From: Azospirillum sp. TSH100
GTDB taxonomy: Bacteria; Pseudomonadota; Alphaproteobacteria; Azospirillales; Azospirillaceae
DNA: 64,000 nucleotides
Reading direction: 5' to 3'
NCBI RefSeq assembly: GCF_004923295.1
Contig: NZ_CP039638.1
Location: forward strand, 372,001-436,000
Shown: positions 32,122 through 40,300 of the stretch, one piece after another
How the letters are laid out: every line of letters begins with the position of its first letter
How positions within the stretch are numbered: the first letter of the stretch is position 1
Notes under the pieces: model-generated
Told to the model about the DNA's origin: nothing
The model's input: the letters and a program-made list of their open reading frames with translations, nothing else
Database searches by the model: none
Made by a program: the position numbers and the translations under genes

Positions 32122-32351
32122 CGCCAGACCTCCCGCAGGTCGTCACGACTGTATGCAACTGGGTCATCTTCCATCCCCCGCATCGCCTGTTCCATGCTGA
32201 ACTCGGCAAATTGGCTTCCAGACCATTCGCCCCTTCCTGCGTCCGTGGTGGCAGCGAAGCGGGCAGCCAGGAATTCGACGAAATCGAAAACTTCGGCCTG
32301 CTTGTCTTCGGGCAAAGCCTGCAGCTTCTTGATCAGCTCAGCGTAGCCCAT
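32118..32351 (-). CDS. DUF2281-type antitoxin
   Basis: A 77-residue acidic protein, MGYAELIKKLQALPEDKQAE followed by VFDFVEFLAARF, the pattern of DUF2281 proteins that accompany PemK- or PIN-type toxins. The C-terminal part (FAEFSMEQAMRGMEDDP) is acidic and probably the toxin-binding tail. ATG 32351 is used, with GAAAGAGAGG upstream; an earlier start at 32429 adds an unlikely tail. Overlaps the toxin gene. Confidence 0.8.
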   Translation of the reverse strand: MGYAELIKKLQALPEDKQAEVFDFVEFLAARFAATTDAGRGEWSGSQFAEFSMEQAMRGMEDDPVAYSRDDLREVWR

Positions 32352-32444
32352 GACGACCTCTCTTTCGGCAACATGTACCCGATGACGGTACATTATAGCA
32401 GGATCAGGCCAATCCGGCATCCCCACCACCCAGCCGTCCCACCC

Positions 32445-33164
32445 TCACGCCCTTTCCCGCTCTTCCTCCGATGGCCGCAAAGCCTGTCCCGTCGGGCAGA
32501 GCCGCAGCAGCACGCAGCGGTCGCAGGCCGGCGCATGGTGGTAACAGCAGCGCTGACCGTGCAGCATCATGACCTCGTGGTTGTCGTAGACCTGCTGGGC
32601 GTCCCAATCTTCCGGCAATTGCGCCGACAGCACGGCGTGGGACGGACCGACGGCAAGGCTGGCGGGAATCAGGCCGGTGCGTACGGCGACGCGGTGGTGA
32701 TGGCTGTCCACCGGCAACGCCACCTGCCGCAGGGTGGAGAAGCTCAGCACCGCCGCACTGGTCTTGGGCCCGACCCCCGGCAACTCCTCCAGCCATGCAC
32801 GGGCTTCCGGCACCGCCATGCCGGACAGAAAGTCGAGCGACAGGCTGCCGACCCGCTCGGTGATCCGGCGCAGGATGGCCTGGATGCGCGGCGCCTTCTG
32901 CTCCGGCCAGGTGACGCCGGCGATGGCCGCCTCCACCTCGGCGACCGGGGCGTCGCGCACCGGCTCCCAATCCGGCCAGCGTCGCCGCAGCGCCTTGAAG
33001 GCTGCGCCGGACGCCGCATTGCGGGTGCGGTGCGACAGCAGCGACGACACCAGCTCGCTCAGCGGGTCGAGGCTGTGGAAATAGGCGACCGGGCAGCCGT
33101 AGACGGTGCACAGCAGCCGGTGGATTTCGAGCGCCTTGTCGCGCAACGCAGCCGGGTCGGTCAT
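32445..33164 (-). CDS. Endonuclease III-like HhH-GPD DNA glycosylase with 4Fe-4S cluster
   Basis: A 239-residue HhH-GPD protein. The helix-hairpin-helix is ELPGVGPKTSAAVLSFS with the catalytic Lys, followed by PVDSHHHRVAVRTGL that carries the catalytic Asp. The C-terminal cluster CYHHAPACDRCVLLRLC has the Cys-X6-Cys-X2-Cys-X5-Cys spacing of endonuclease III. It repairs oxidised pyrimidines by base excision. The sequence differs from ordinary Nth (VDSHHH instead of VDTHI), so it is probably a paralogue and not the housekeeping Nth. No partner in the operon. Confidence 0.87.
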   Translation of the reverse strand: MTDPAALRDKALEIHRLLCTVYGCPVAYFHSLDPLSELVSSLLSHRTRNAASGAAFKALRRRWPDWEPVRDAPVAEVEAAIAGVTWPEQKAPRIQAILRRITERVGSLSLDFLSGMAVPEARAWLEELPGVGPKTSAAVLSFSTLRQVALPVDSHHHRVAVRTGLIPASLAVGPSHAVLSAQLPEDWDAQQVYDNHEVMMLHGQRCCYHHAPACDRCVLLRLCPTGQALRPSEEERERA

Positions 33165-33220
33165 AAAACCGACAACAGCCGGACCGGTAAGGCGTTACCG
33201 GTAAATCATCGGGAGCCGTG

Positions 33221-35053
33221 TCAGCCCACCAGTCCCGACATCACCGCGCGCAGCTGCGCCGGCTTCACCGGCTTGTTCAGCACCAGACAGCCGGCCGCCT
33301 TGGCCTCGTCCGCCAGTTCAGGCGTGCGGTTAGCGGTGACGATCACGGCGGGCAGGATGCGGCCGCAGGCGGCGCGCAGCCGCGCCACCTCGTTGACGCC
33401 GAGCGCCCCGTCGTCGAGGTGATAGTCGGCGATCAGCAGATCCGGCGGCTGCGGCATGCCGGACAGCAGGGCCAAAGCCTCGTCGCCGTTGGTGGCCGAC
33501 ACCACGTCGCAGGCCCAGCCACGCAGCAGCGCCTCCATCCCCGCCACCACCGCCGGCTCGTTGTCCAGCACCAGCACCGAGGTGCCGGCCAGCCGGTTGG
33601 TCATCGGCCGGGCGGCGACACTGGCCGGACGCACGGCGCGGCGTTCGGTCCCGCGCGGAACGGTGACGGCGAAGACGGAGCCACGCCCCGGCTCCGACCG
33701 CACGGTGATCGGGTGGCCCAGCATGCGGGCGACGCGGTCGACGATGGCCAGCCCCAGCCCCATGCCGCGGTCGCGCCCCTTGGTGACCGGGGTGTCGAGC
33801 CGACGGAATTCCTGAAAGATCTCTTCGATCTTGTCGCGCGGAATGCCGGGGCCGTTGTCCCACACCTCGATCCGGATGCCGCCGTCACCGGTGCGGCGGC
33901 AGCCCACCACCACCCGGCCACCCTGGACGTAACGCAGCGCGTTGGACAGGAAATTCTGCACGATCCGGCGCAGCAGCCGCATGTCGCTGCGCACCACCGC
34001 GCCCGATCCGACCACCTTCAGGTCGATGCCGCGTTCTGCCGCCACCGCCGCATATTCGGTGGCGAGCGGCGCCAGGATGCCGCGCAACGGGAAGTCGGTG
34101 ACCTCCGGCGTCACCGCCCCGGCGTCGAGCTTGGAGATGTCGAGCAGCGCCGACAGCAAATCCTCCACCGACGCCAGGGCGACATCGATGTTCTCGACCA
34201 GCTCCGCATTCGCGTCCGGCTGCTCCAGGTCGGCGAGCGCCGAAACGAACAGGCGGGCGGCGTTCAGCGGTTGCAACAGGTCGTGGCTGGCGGCGGCGAT
34301 GAAGCGGGTCTTGGACAGGTTGGCCTGATCGGCCTGGGATTTCGCCTGCTGAAGCTGATCGTTCAGCATCATCAGGGCGGACTTCTCCGCCTGTTCGGAT
34401 TCGCGCCGCCGCTCCTCCTCATGCTTGATGACCGTGATGTCGGTGTAGACGCCAACGATGCCGCCGTCACGGGTGCGCCGCTCGTTCACCTGGATCCAGC
34501 GGCCGTCGGACAGCCGGTTCAGGAAGACACCCTTCAGGTCGTGGCGGTGCTCCATCCGCTCGCGCAGCCACACGTCGGGCGGCGGCTCGGCGACCGCGCC
34601 GGCGGCGGCGACCATGGCGACCAGATCGTTGAAGCGGATCCCGGCCTGGATGCGGCCCGCGACCGACGGCCAGTAGGACAGGTATTTGCGGTTGCACAGC
34701 ACCAGCCGGTCGGATGAGTCGAACAGGGCGAACCCCTCGTTCACCGACTCGATCGCCTCGAACAGGCGGGTGCGCATGGTGTCCGCCAGCTCCTTGGCGC
34801 GGGCGAGGTCGCGGTTGCTGTCCTCCAGCTTGTGCAGGGCGCGTTCCAGCTCCAGCGTGCGCTCGCGGATCTTCTGCTCCAGCACGATGGCGGTCTGGAA
34901 CAGCGAGAAGGCGCCGCCCTGGAAATCCATCGACCGCTCGACACGGTCCATCAGCACCTTGTTGATGCGCTGGAGCTTGGCGTTCTCGCGCTCCAGCTCG
35001 GCGATGCGGTCGGCGGGGTCGAGTATCCAGTTGCGGGTTTGCATGCCGGCCAT
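33221..35053 (-). CDS. nahK: Hybrid sensor histidine kinase, NahK-like (NosP partner)
   Basis: A 610-residue soluble hybrid kinase. Residues 13-95 form a coiled coil; a PAS domain follows (about 95-215, ESVNEGFALFDSSDRLVLCN). The HisKA has FIAAASHDLLQPLNAARLF with His257; the ATPase has RIVQNFLSNALRYV (N-box), DNGPGIP and MGLGLAIV. A C-terminal receiver (about 487-610) carries Asp543 in LIADYHLDD. This domain order and the NosP gene next to it match Pseudomonas NahK, which relays NO signals to phosphotransfer proteins. It starts 3 bp after the FIST gene stop. The symbol is by analogy. Confidence 0.82.
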   Translation of the reverse strand: MAGMQTRNWILDPADRIAELERENAKLQRINKVLMDRVERSMDFQGGAFSLFQTAIVLEQKIRERTLELERALHKLEDSNRDLARAKELADTMRTRLFEAIESVNEGFALFDSSDRLVLCNRKYLSYWPSVAGRIQAGIRFNDLVAMVAAAGAVAEPPPDVWLRERMEHRHDLKGVFLNRLSDGRWIQVNERRTRDGGIVGVYTDITVIKHEEERRRESEQAEKSALMMLNDQLQQAKSQADQANLSKTRFIAAASHDLLQPLNAARLFVSALADLEQPDANAELVENIDVALASVEDLLSALLDISKLDAGAVTPEVTDFPLRGILAPLATEYAAVAAERGIDLKVVGSGAVVRSDMRLLRRIVQNFLSNALRYVQGGRVVVGCRRTGDGGIRIEVWDNGPGIPRDKIEEIFQEFRRLDTPVTKGRDRGMGLGLAIVDRVARMLGHPITVRSEPGRGSVFAVTVPRGTERRAVRPASVAARPMTNRLAGTSVLVLDNEPAVVAGMEALLRGWACDVVSATNGDEALALLSGMPQPPDLLIADYHLDDGALGVNEVARLRAACGRILPAVIVTANRTPELADEAKAAGCLVLNKPVKPAQLRAVMSGLVG

Positions 35054-35056
35054 GGC

Positions 35057-36265
35057 TTAGCGCCCTCCGATGGCGACGCCCGTGAAGGTCTGGTTGACGT
35101 GCATGCCGTTGACCTGCTCGCCATAGGCGCAGAAACCGACGACGCGGTGACGGGCCAGCCGGTCCGACATGACGGTGTTCAGCTGCCGCTGCTCCATCTC
35201 CAGCCGGCGCAGGATGCAGTCGCAGCCGAGGATCAGGTCGGGGGCGCCGACCTCCGCCTCGATGCCCTCGATCAGCCCGTCGAAGTTGGAGACCGGATCG
35301 ACTCCCTCCGCCACCGTCAGCACGATGCCTTCGTCGATGGCGCAGAAGAAGGTCAGGCTCTCGTCGTCGTTCACCTTCTGGATCGAGCGGACATGATACT
35401 GGCCGCCGACCCGCACCACCACCGGATGCGAGGCGAAGATCATCGGGGTCAGCGGCTCCCCCTCCAGCCCGACCAGCCGGGCATATTCGCGGCCCGCCGG
35501 CTCGGCATTGATCTCGTGGACGATGCGGTGCTGCGGATCGGCGCCGGTGACCACCATCTTGCGGTCGGAGCTGACGAAATGCTGGGTGCGGAAGACGGTG
35601 AAGGGCCGGTTGGTGGTGAACAGCGCCACAACCGCGGCATTGGGGTGGAAGGCGCCGTCATGCAGGACGAAGGTGCGCTCGAAATGCAGATCGTCGCCGG
35701 CCGATGCACCGAAGAGCGGGATGTCGATCAGCGCGTTGTGCAGTGCGCTGACCACCGTCTCCTCGCTCATCGACAGGCCGTCGATCAGCAGCATGGCGAA
35801 GCTGCGGGCATCCTCGCCCAGCGGCACCGGCCGGCTCGCCATCGCGCGGTCGCGGCGCGACAGCAGCGAGCGCGCGATGGCGGTGCTGTCGGCGATCTCG
35901 AAGCGGTCGACATGATCGACCAGGGCGGTGACGATGCAGAAATCCTCGGTCGGGAAACCCACCGCCACCAAGGCGTTGGTGGTATAGCCGCCGGGGCCGA
36001 TTTCCCCCGCGGTGGTGCAGCCGATCACCGGCACCGTGCCGAACTCCGCCGCCAGCGCGTCGGCCAACGCATTGCGGTCATAGCTGGGAGCGCAGAAGAC
36101 CACCACCAGCTCCAGCGCCGCCTCGCCCAGACCGGCGCGCAGGTCCCGCGCCGCCTCGTCCGGACGTTCGGCATGGGTGACGGCGCGCGGCATGCCATCG
36201 CCGGGCGCCGGTCTCACCGGGCCATTTACGGTGGCACCGTCCGTGGAGGCCTCCTGTGCGGACAT
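35057..36265 (-). CDS. nosP: FIST-domain protein, NosP-like nitric oxide sensor
   Basis: A 402-residue protein with FIST N (about residues 50-240) and FIST C (about 250-395) domains. It contains FCAPSYDRNALADALAAEFG, VPVIGCTTAGEIGPGGYTTN, and ends FCAYGEQVNGMHVNQTFTG, the ending I know from NosP, a heme NO sensor that controls the adjacent NahK kinase and biofilm. ATG 36265 is chosen because GGGAGGGG lies directly before it; a start at 36370 would add a Pro/Arg-rich tail. Heme binding is inferred from family, not seen. Confidence 0.8.
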   Translation of the reverse strand: MSAQEASTDGATVNGPVRPAPGDGMPRAVTHAERPDEAARDLRAGLGEAALELVVVFCAPSYDRNALADALAAEFGTVPVIGCTTAGEIGPGGYTTNALVAVGFPTEDFCIVTALVDHVDRFEIADSTAIARSLLSRRDRAMASRPVPLGEDARSFAMLLIDGLSMSEETVVSALHNALIDIPLFGASAGDDLHFERTFVLHDGAFHPNAAVVALFTTNRPFTVFRTQHFVSSDRKMVVTGADPQHRIVHEINAEPAGREYARLVGLEGEPLTPMIFASHPVVVRVGGQYHVRSIQKVNDDESLTFFCAIDEGIVLTVAEGVDPVSNFDGLIEGIEAEVGAPDLILGCDCILRRLEMEQRQLNTVMSDRLARHRVVGFCAYGEQVNGMHVNQTFTGVAIGGR

Positions 36266-36400
36266 CGCTGCCCCTCCCGTGTCCCTCTCCGTCCGCGGAT
36301 GCGATCCGGCAAGGGTACTCCAGGGATGGCGGCGGGCAAGACCAATCCGCGGACCGGTGAAGGTGGACATGGTGCGGGGCGGCTCCTGAACGGTCTCGGC

Positions 36401-36808
36401 CTAAATGATCTCTGTCCAAATACTCTCTGCCGGCTGCGGGTCGGCAAGTCCGGGGAGTTCCTCGTCGGTGAACAGGCGGGCCCTGGCGGTGAAGCGGACG
36501 CCGTCCGGCACCTCCAGCGAGAAGCCGCCGCCGCGCGCCTGGATGACGTCCAGGATGACCTGGGTGTTGCGCCACCATTGGAAAGTGTCGTCGGACATAC
36601 AAAAGGGCGTGTCGCCGATTTTGCCGATACAGAGATCGCGCCCGCCCAGCCGGAACTCCCCCTTCGGCAGGCAGAGCGGCGCCGACCCGTCGCAGCAGCC
36701 GCCCGACAGGTGCAGCATCAGCGGCCCATGCTTGGCCGACAGGCGATCCAGCAGGGCGATGGCTTCAGGGGTGGCGATCACGCGATCTGTCGGCGTGGGG
36801 TCGGTCAT
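36401..36808 (-). CDS. DUF779 protein, acetaldehyde dehydrogenase-associated
   Basis: A 135-residue protein with the DUF779 core: LMLHLSGGCCDGSAPLCLP with a Cys pair, a FCMSDDTFQWWRNTQVILDV segment and GVRFTARARLFTDEEL. DUF779 genes sit next to ExaC/AdhB-type aldehyde dehydrogenases in many bacteria; the role is unknown. Here it is downstream of the aldehyde dehydrogenase on the same strand, with a terminator in between, so read-through or an own promoter is needed. Confidence 0.88.
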   Translation of the reverse strand: MTDPTPTDRVIATPEAIALLDRLSAKHGPLMLHLSGGCCDGSAPLCLPKGEFRLGGRDLCIGKIGDTPFCMSDDTFQWWRNTQVILDVIQARGGGFSLEVPDGVRFTARARLFTDEELPGLADPQPAESIWTEII

Positions 36809-36848
36809 GGTGGTCCTTTATCACGAAACCACGCGGAGAAAGAAAAAA

Positions 36849-36871
36849 GGCCGGGGGACACGCCCCCGGCC
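36849..36871 (-). terminator. Intrinsic terminator after the aldehyde dehydrogenase
   Basis: A 9-bp perfect stem GGCCGGGGG / CCCCCGGCC with a 5-nt loop; on the minus strand it is followed by TTTTTTCTTT. It separates the aldehyde dehydrogenase from the DUF779 gene. Confidence 0.85.
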
Positions 36872-36900
36872 CAGGTTTGCCCGATAGGGAGGAGCGGGGC

Positions 36901-38421
36901 TCAGAAGAAGCCGAGCGCTTTCGGGCTGTAGCTGACCAGCAGGCACTTGGTCTGCTGATAGTGGTCGAGCATCATCTTGTGCGTCTCGCGGCCGATGCCG
37001 GACTTCTTGTAACCACCGAAGGCGGCGTGCGCCGGGTACAGGTGGTAGCAGTTGGTCCAGACGCGGCCGGCCTGGATGGCGCGACCCATGCGGAAGTAAC
37101 GGCTGCCGTCACGGCTCCACACGCCGGCGCCCAGGCCGAACTCGCTGTCGTTGGCGATGGCCAGCGCCTCTTCCTCGGTCTCGAAGGTGGTCACGGCGAC
37201 GACCGGACCGAAGATCTCCTCCTGGAAGATGCGCATCTTGTTGTGGCCTTCCAGGATGGTCGGCTGGACATAGTAGCCGCCCTCCAGCTCGCCGCCGAGA
37301 TGGGCACGCTCGCCGCCCAGCAGCACCTTGGCGCCCTCGGCCTTGCCGATCTCGATGTAGGAGAGGATCTTCTCCAGCTGCTCCTGCGAGGCCTGGGCGC
37401 CGATCATCGTGCCACCATCCAGCGGATGGCCCTGGACGATCTTCTTGACGCGCTCGACCGCCAGCTTGATGAAGCGGTCGTAGATCGACTTCTGGATGAG
37501 GACGCGGCTCGGGCAGGTGCAGACCTCGCCCTGGTTCAGCGCGAACATCGCGAAGCCTTCCAGCGCCTTGTCCAGGAACTCGTCGTCTTCGGCCATCACG
37601 TCTTCAAAGAAGATGTTCGGCGACTTGCCGCCCAGCTCGACGGTCGACGGGATGATGTTTTCCGCGGCATATTGCAGGATCAGGCGGCCGGTCGAGGTCT
37701 CGCCGGTGAAGGCGATCTTGGCGATGCGCTTGTTGGTGGCGAGCGGCTTGCCGGCCTCCAGGCCGAAGCCGTTGACGACGTTCACGACGCCCGGCGGCAG
37801 CAGATCGCCGATCATCTCCATCAGGACCAGGATCGCCATCGGGGTCTGCTCGGCCGGCTTCAGCACGATGCAATTGCCGGCGGCCAGCGCCGGAGCCAGC
37901 TTCCAGGCCGCCATCAGCAGCGGGAAGTTCCAGGGAATGATCTGGCCGACGACGCCCAGCGGTTCATGGAAGTGGTAGGCGTAGGTGTGGTGGTCGATCT
38001 CGGCGATCGAGCCTTCCTGGGCGCGGATGCAGCCGGCATAGTAGCGGAAATGGTCGATGGCGAGCGGCACGTCGGCAGCGCGGGTCTCGCGGATCGGCTT
38101 GCCGTTGTCCAGCGTCTCGGCCAGCGCGATGATCTCCAGCCGCTCTTCCATGCGGTCGGCGATCTTCAGCAGGATGTTCGAGCGCTCGGTCGGCGAGGTG
38201 CGGCCCCAGGCCGTCCTGGCGGCGTGGGCGGCGTCGAGCGCCAACTCGATGTCGGCGGCCTGGGAACGGGCGACCTCGCACAGCGGCTTGCCGGTAATCG
38301 GCGTCAGATTGGTGAAGTATTGGCCATCCACCGGAGCCACCCACTGGCCGCCGATATAGTTGTCGTAGCGGGGGCGGAGCGCGATCTGCTTCTGGAGCGT
38401 TTCGAGAGCCTGGTGGAGCAT
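36901..38421 (-). CDS. exaC: NAD-dependent (acet)aldehyde dehydrogenase, ExaC/AldB type
   Basis: A 506-residue aldehyde dehydrogenase. Typical parts are YDNYIGGQWVAPVDG at the start, WNFPLLMAAWKLAPALAAGN, the Glu region FTGETSTGRLI / VELGGKSPNIFFED, and the catalytic Cys in NQGEVCTCPSRVLI. The double-Cys CTCPSR loop and the DUF779 neighbour are typical of ExaC/AdhB acetaldehyde dehydrogenases that oxidise ethanol-derived aldehyde. The frame extends upstream, but ATG 38421 (MLHQALETLQ) gives the family length. It is transcribed alone, ending in an intrinsic terminator. Confidence 0.91.
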   Translation of the reverse strand: MLHQALETLQKQIALRPRYDNYIGGQWVAPVDGQYFTNLTPITGKPLCEVARSQAADIELALDAAHAARTAWGRTSPTERSNILLKIADRMEERLEIIALAETLDNGKPIRETRAADVPLAIDHFRYYAGCIRAQEGSIAEIDHHTYAYHFHEPLGVVGQIIPWNFPLLMAAWKLAPALAAGNCIVLKPAEQTPMAILVLMEMIGDLLPPGVVNVVNGFGLEAGKPLATNKRIAKIAFTGETSTGRLILQYAAENIIPSTVELGGKSPNIFFEDVMAEDDEFLDKALEGFAMFALNQGEVCTCPSRVLIQKSIYDRFIKLAVERVKKIVQGHPLDGGTMIGAQASQEQLEKILSYIEIGKAEGAKVLLGGERAHLGGELEGGYYVQPTILEGHNKMRIFQEEIFGPVVAVTTFETEEEALAIANDSEFGLGAGVWSRDGSRYFRMGRAIQAGRVWTNCYHLYPAHAAFGGYKKSGIGRETHKMMLDHYQQTKCLLVSYSPKALGFF

Positions 38422-38586
38422 TTGGGCCGTTCCTCTCAATGTGGTGAACCGGTCAGGTCTCCGGTCCAGCGCGTTTGTCGGGGCCATTCAGCCACTCTGA
38501 GAGGGAGGGGGTAAATTGTACTATGGAAGGAGACGGTCTGGGGGTGGGATTGTTCGTATTCCACCCAATGGACGGCGCGAAGCCGC

Positions 38587-39600
38587 TCACTCCGCCGGCT
38601 GGCGTCCTTCGACATAGCCTTTGCGCAGCTGCTCCTGGTACCAGCGGCGGTGGTGTTCCATCGCCCAGTTCTCGTCCACCACGCCGCAGCCCATGGCATC
38701 GAAGGCGCCTTCCATGCCGATGGTGCCGATGTAGATGTGACCGATCACCGCGGCGATCAGCCCGGCCGCCATCAGGCCGTGGATGACGTGCATGATCTGC
38801 ATGCCGCCGATCCCGGAGACGGCGAAGGGCACCATCATCAGGTAGCCGGTCGCCGCCATGCCAATGCCGCCCAGAACGATGCTCCAGAACACCATCTTCT
38901 GCCCGGCATTGAAGCGCCCGGCCTCCGGATGATGGCCGCCGGCCTTCGAGAAGAGGCCGCCCGCCGTCCTGATCCAAATCCAGTCGGCCTTCTCCGGGAT
39001 GTTGTCGCGCAGCCACAAGGCGAGGATCATCAGCAGCCCGACGACGAAGGGCACGCTGACGAAGTTGTGGATCGACTTGGCGTATTCCGCCAGCGGCGTG
39101 AAGGCCTGATGGCCGATCAGCGGGATCAGCAGCGGCCGGCCGAAGGTCAGGATCACCCCGGTCAGCGCCATGATCAGGAAGCTGACCGCCGTCGTCCAAT
39201 GGGCGAAGCGGTCGGCCCAGTTGAAGCGCAGCACCAGCCGTCCCGACCGGCCGGCATGGATGCGGATGGTGCCGCGATAGAGGAAGAAGACCGTCAGCAC
39301 CGCCGTCATGCCGATGGCGAGCCCGCCGATCGCCAGCCGCAGCGTGTGGCTGCGCCACTCCCGCCACTTCCGCCCTTCCGGCTGGACCAGCACCGCCAGC
39401 TTCTCGTCCGGGATGCTGACGCGGCCGATCACCTTGTCGTCCTGCGGGACGTAGAGCGGCACCTGCTCCTTGGTGGTCGGCGAGTTGGGGCCGGGCACCT
39501 GGGTAAGCTGCGCTTGTGCGAAAGTCGGAGCGGCCAGACTCACAATGGCCAGCAGGGCGAAGAGCAGCAGGGCGTGCAGGGGGAGTCTGGTTGGGCGCAT
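38587..39600 (-). CDS. fdhC: Formate dehydrogenase cytochrome b556 (gamma) subunit
   Basis: A 337-residue subunit with a cleavable signal peptide (PLHALLLFALLAIVSLAAPT) and four transmembrane helices; conserved histidines for heme b occur in NWADRFAHWTTAVSF, IHNFVSVPFVV and the HVIHGLMAAGLI segment. It anchors the formate dehydrogenase in the membrane and passes electrons to quinone. The periplasmic N-terminal extension (about 110 residues) is typical of the alphaproteobacterial form. It is the last gene of the fdh operon, 42 bp after the iron-sulphur subunit. Confidence 0.88.
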   Translation of the reverse strand: MRPTRLPLHALLLFALLAIVSLAAPTFAQAQLTQVPGPNSPTTKEQVPLYVPQDDKVIGRVSIPDEKLAVLVQPEGRKWREWRSHTLRLAIGGLAIGMTAVLTVFFLYRGTIRIHAGRSGRLVLRFNWADRFAHWTTAVSFLIMALTGVILTFGRPLLIPLIGHQAFTPLAEYAKSIHNFVSVPFVVGLLMILALWLRDNIPEKADWIWIRTAGGLFSKAGGHHPEAGRFNAGQKMVFWSIVLGGIGMAATGYLMMVPFAVSGIGGMQIMHVIHGLMAAGLIAAVIGHIYIGTIGMEGAFDAMGCGVVDENWAMEHHRRWYQEQLRKGYVEGRQPAE

Positions 39601-39642
39601 GGTGGTCTCCCGGTATGGACTTCAACAGGGGGAGGAAACTCC

Positions 39643-40278
39643 TCACGCCCCTCCCGTGCTCGGCCCGCCGGGGCCGAAGGGGGAGCCGCGGTCGTTGCGG
39701 CCATAGGCGGTGGACCAGCCCGGCGCGGCCGAGCCGTAGCCGCGGCGCAGCGAGCGTTCCTGATAGATGTCGGCCAGCACCGCACCGTCGCCGCCCATCA
39801 GCGCGCGGGTGGAGCACATCTCGGCACAGAGCGGCAGCTTGCCCTCGGCGAGCCGGTTGGCGCCGTATTTCTGGTACTCCTCGACGCTGCCGTCCGGTTC
39901 GGGGCCGCCAGCGCAGAAGGTGCATTTGTCCATCTTGCCGCGGCTGCCGAAATCGGTGGTGCGGGGGTATTGCGGCGCCCCGAACGGACAGGCGTAGAAG
40001 CAGTAGCCGCAGCCGATGCACAGATCCTTGCTGTGCAGCACCACCCCATCCGCCGTTTGCAGGAAGCAGTCGACCGGGCAGACCGCGGCGCAAGGCGGAT
40101 CGTTGCAATGCATGCAGGCCATCGAGATCGACCGCTCGCCCGGCTTGCCGTCGTTCAGCGTGACCAGCCGGCGGCGGTTGATGCCCCAGGGGACCTCATG
40201 CTCGTTCTTGCAGGCGGTGACGCAGGCGTTGCATTCGATGCAGCGTTCGGAATCGCACAGGAACTTCATCCGGGCCAT
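39643..40278 (-). CDS. fdhB: Formate dehydrogenase iron-sulphur (beta) subunit
   Basis: A 211-residue ferredoxin-like subunit with four 4Fe-4S motifs: CIECNACVTACKNEH near residue 14, CMHCNDPPCAAVCPVDC, CIGCGYCFYACPFGAPQ and CTFCAG...CAEMC. It carries electrons from the catalytic to the membrane subunit. ATG 40278 is chosen; AGGAG lies 12 bases before it, whereas a TTG at 40290 sits right on that ribosome site. A Gly/Pro-rich tail follows the last cluster. Confidence 0.92.
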   Translation of the reverse strand: MARMKFLCDSERCIECNACVTACKNEHEVPWGINRRRLVTLNDGKPGERSISMACMHCNDPPCAAVCPVDCFLQTADGVVLHSKDLCIGCGYCFYACPFGAPQYPRTTDFGSRGKMDKCTFCAGGPEPDGSVEEYQKYGANRLAEGKLPLCAEMCSTRALMGGDGAVLADIYQERSLRRGYGSAAPGWSTAYGRNDRGSPFGPGGPSTGGA

Positions 40279-40300
40279 TGTTCTGCTCAACTCCTGTGCG

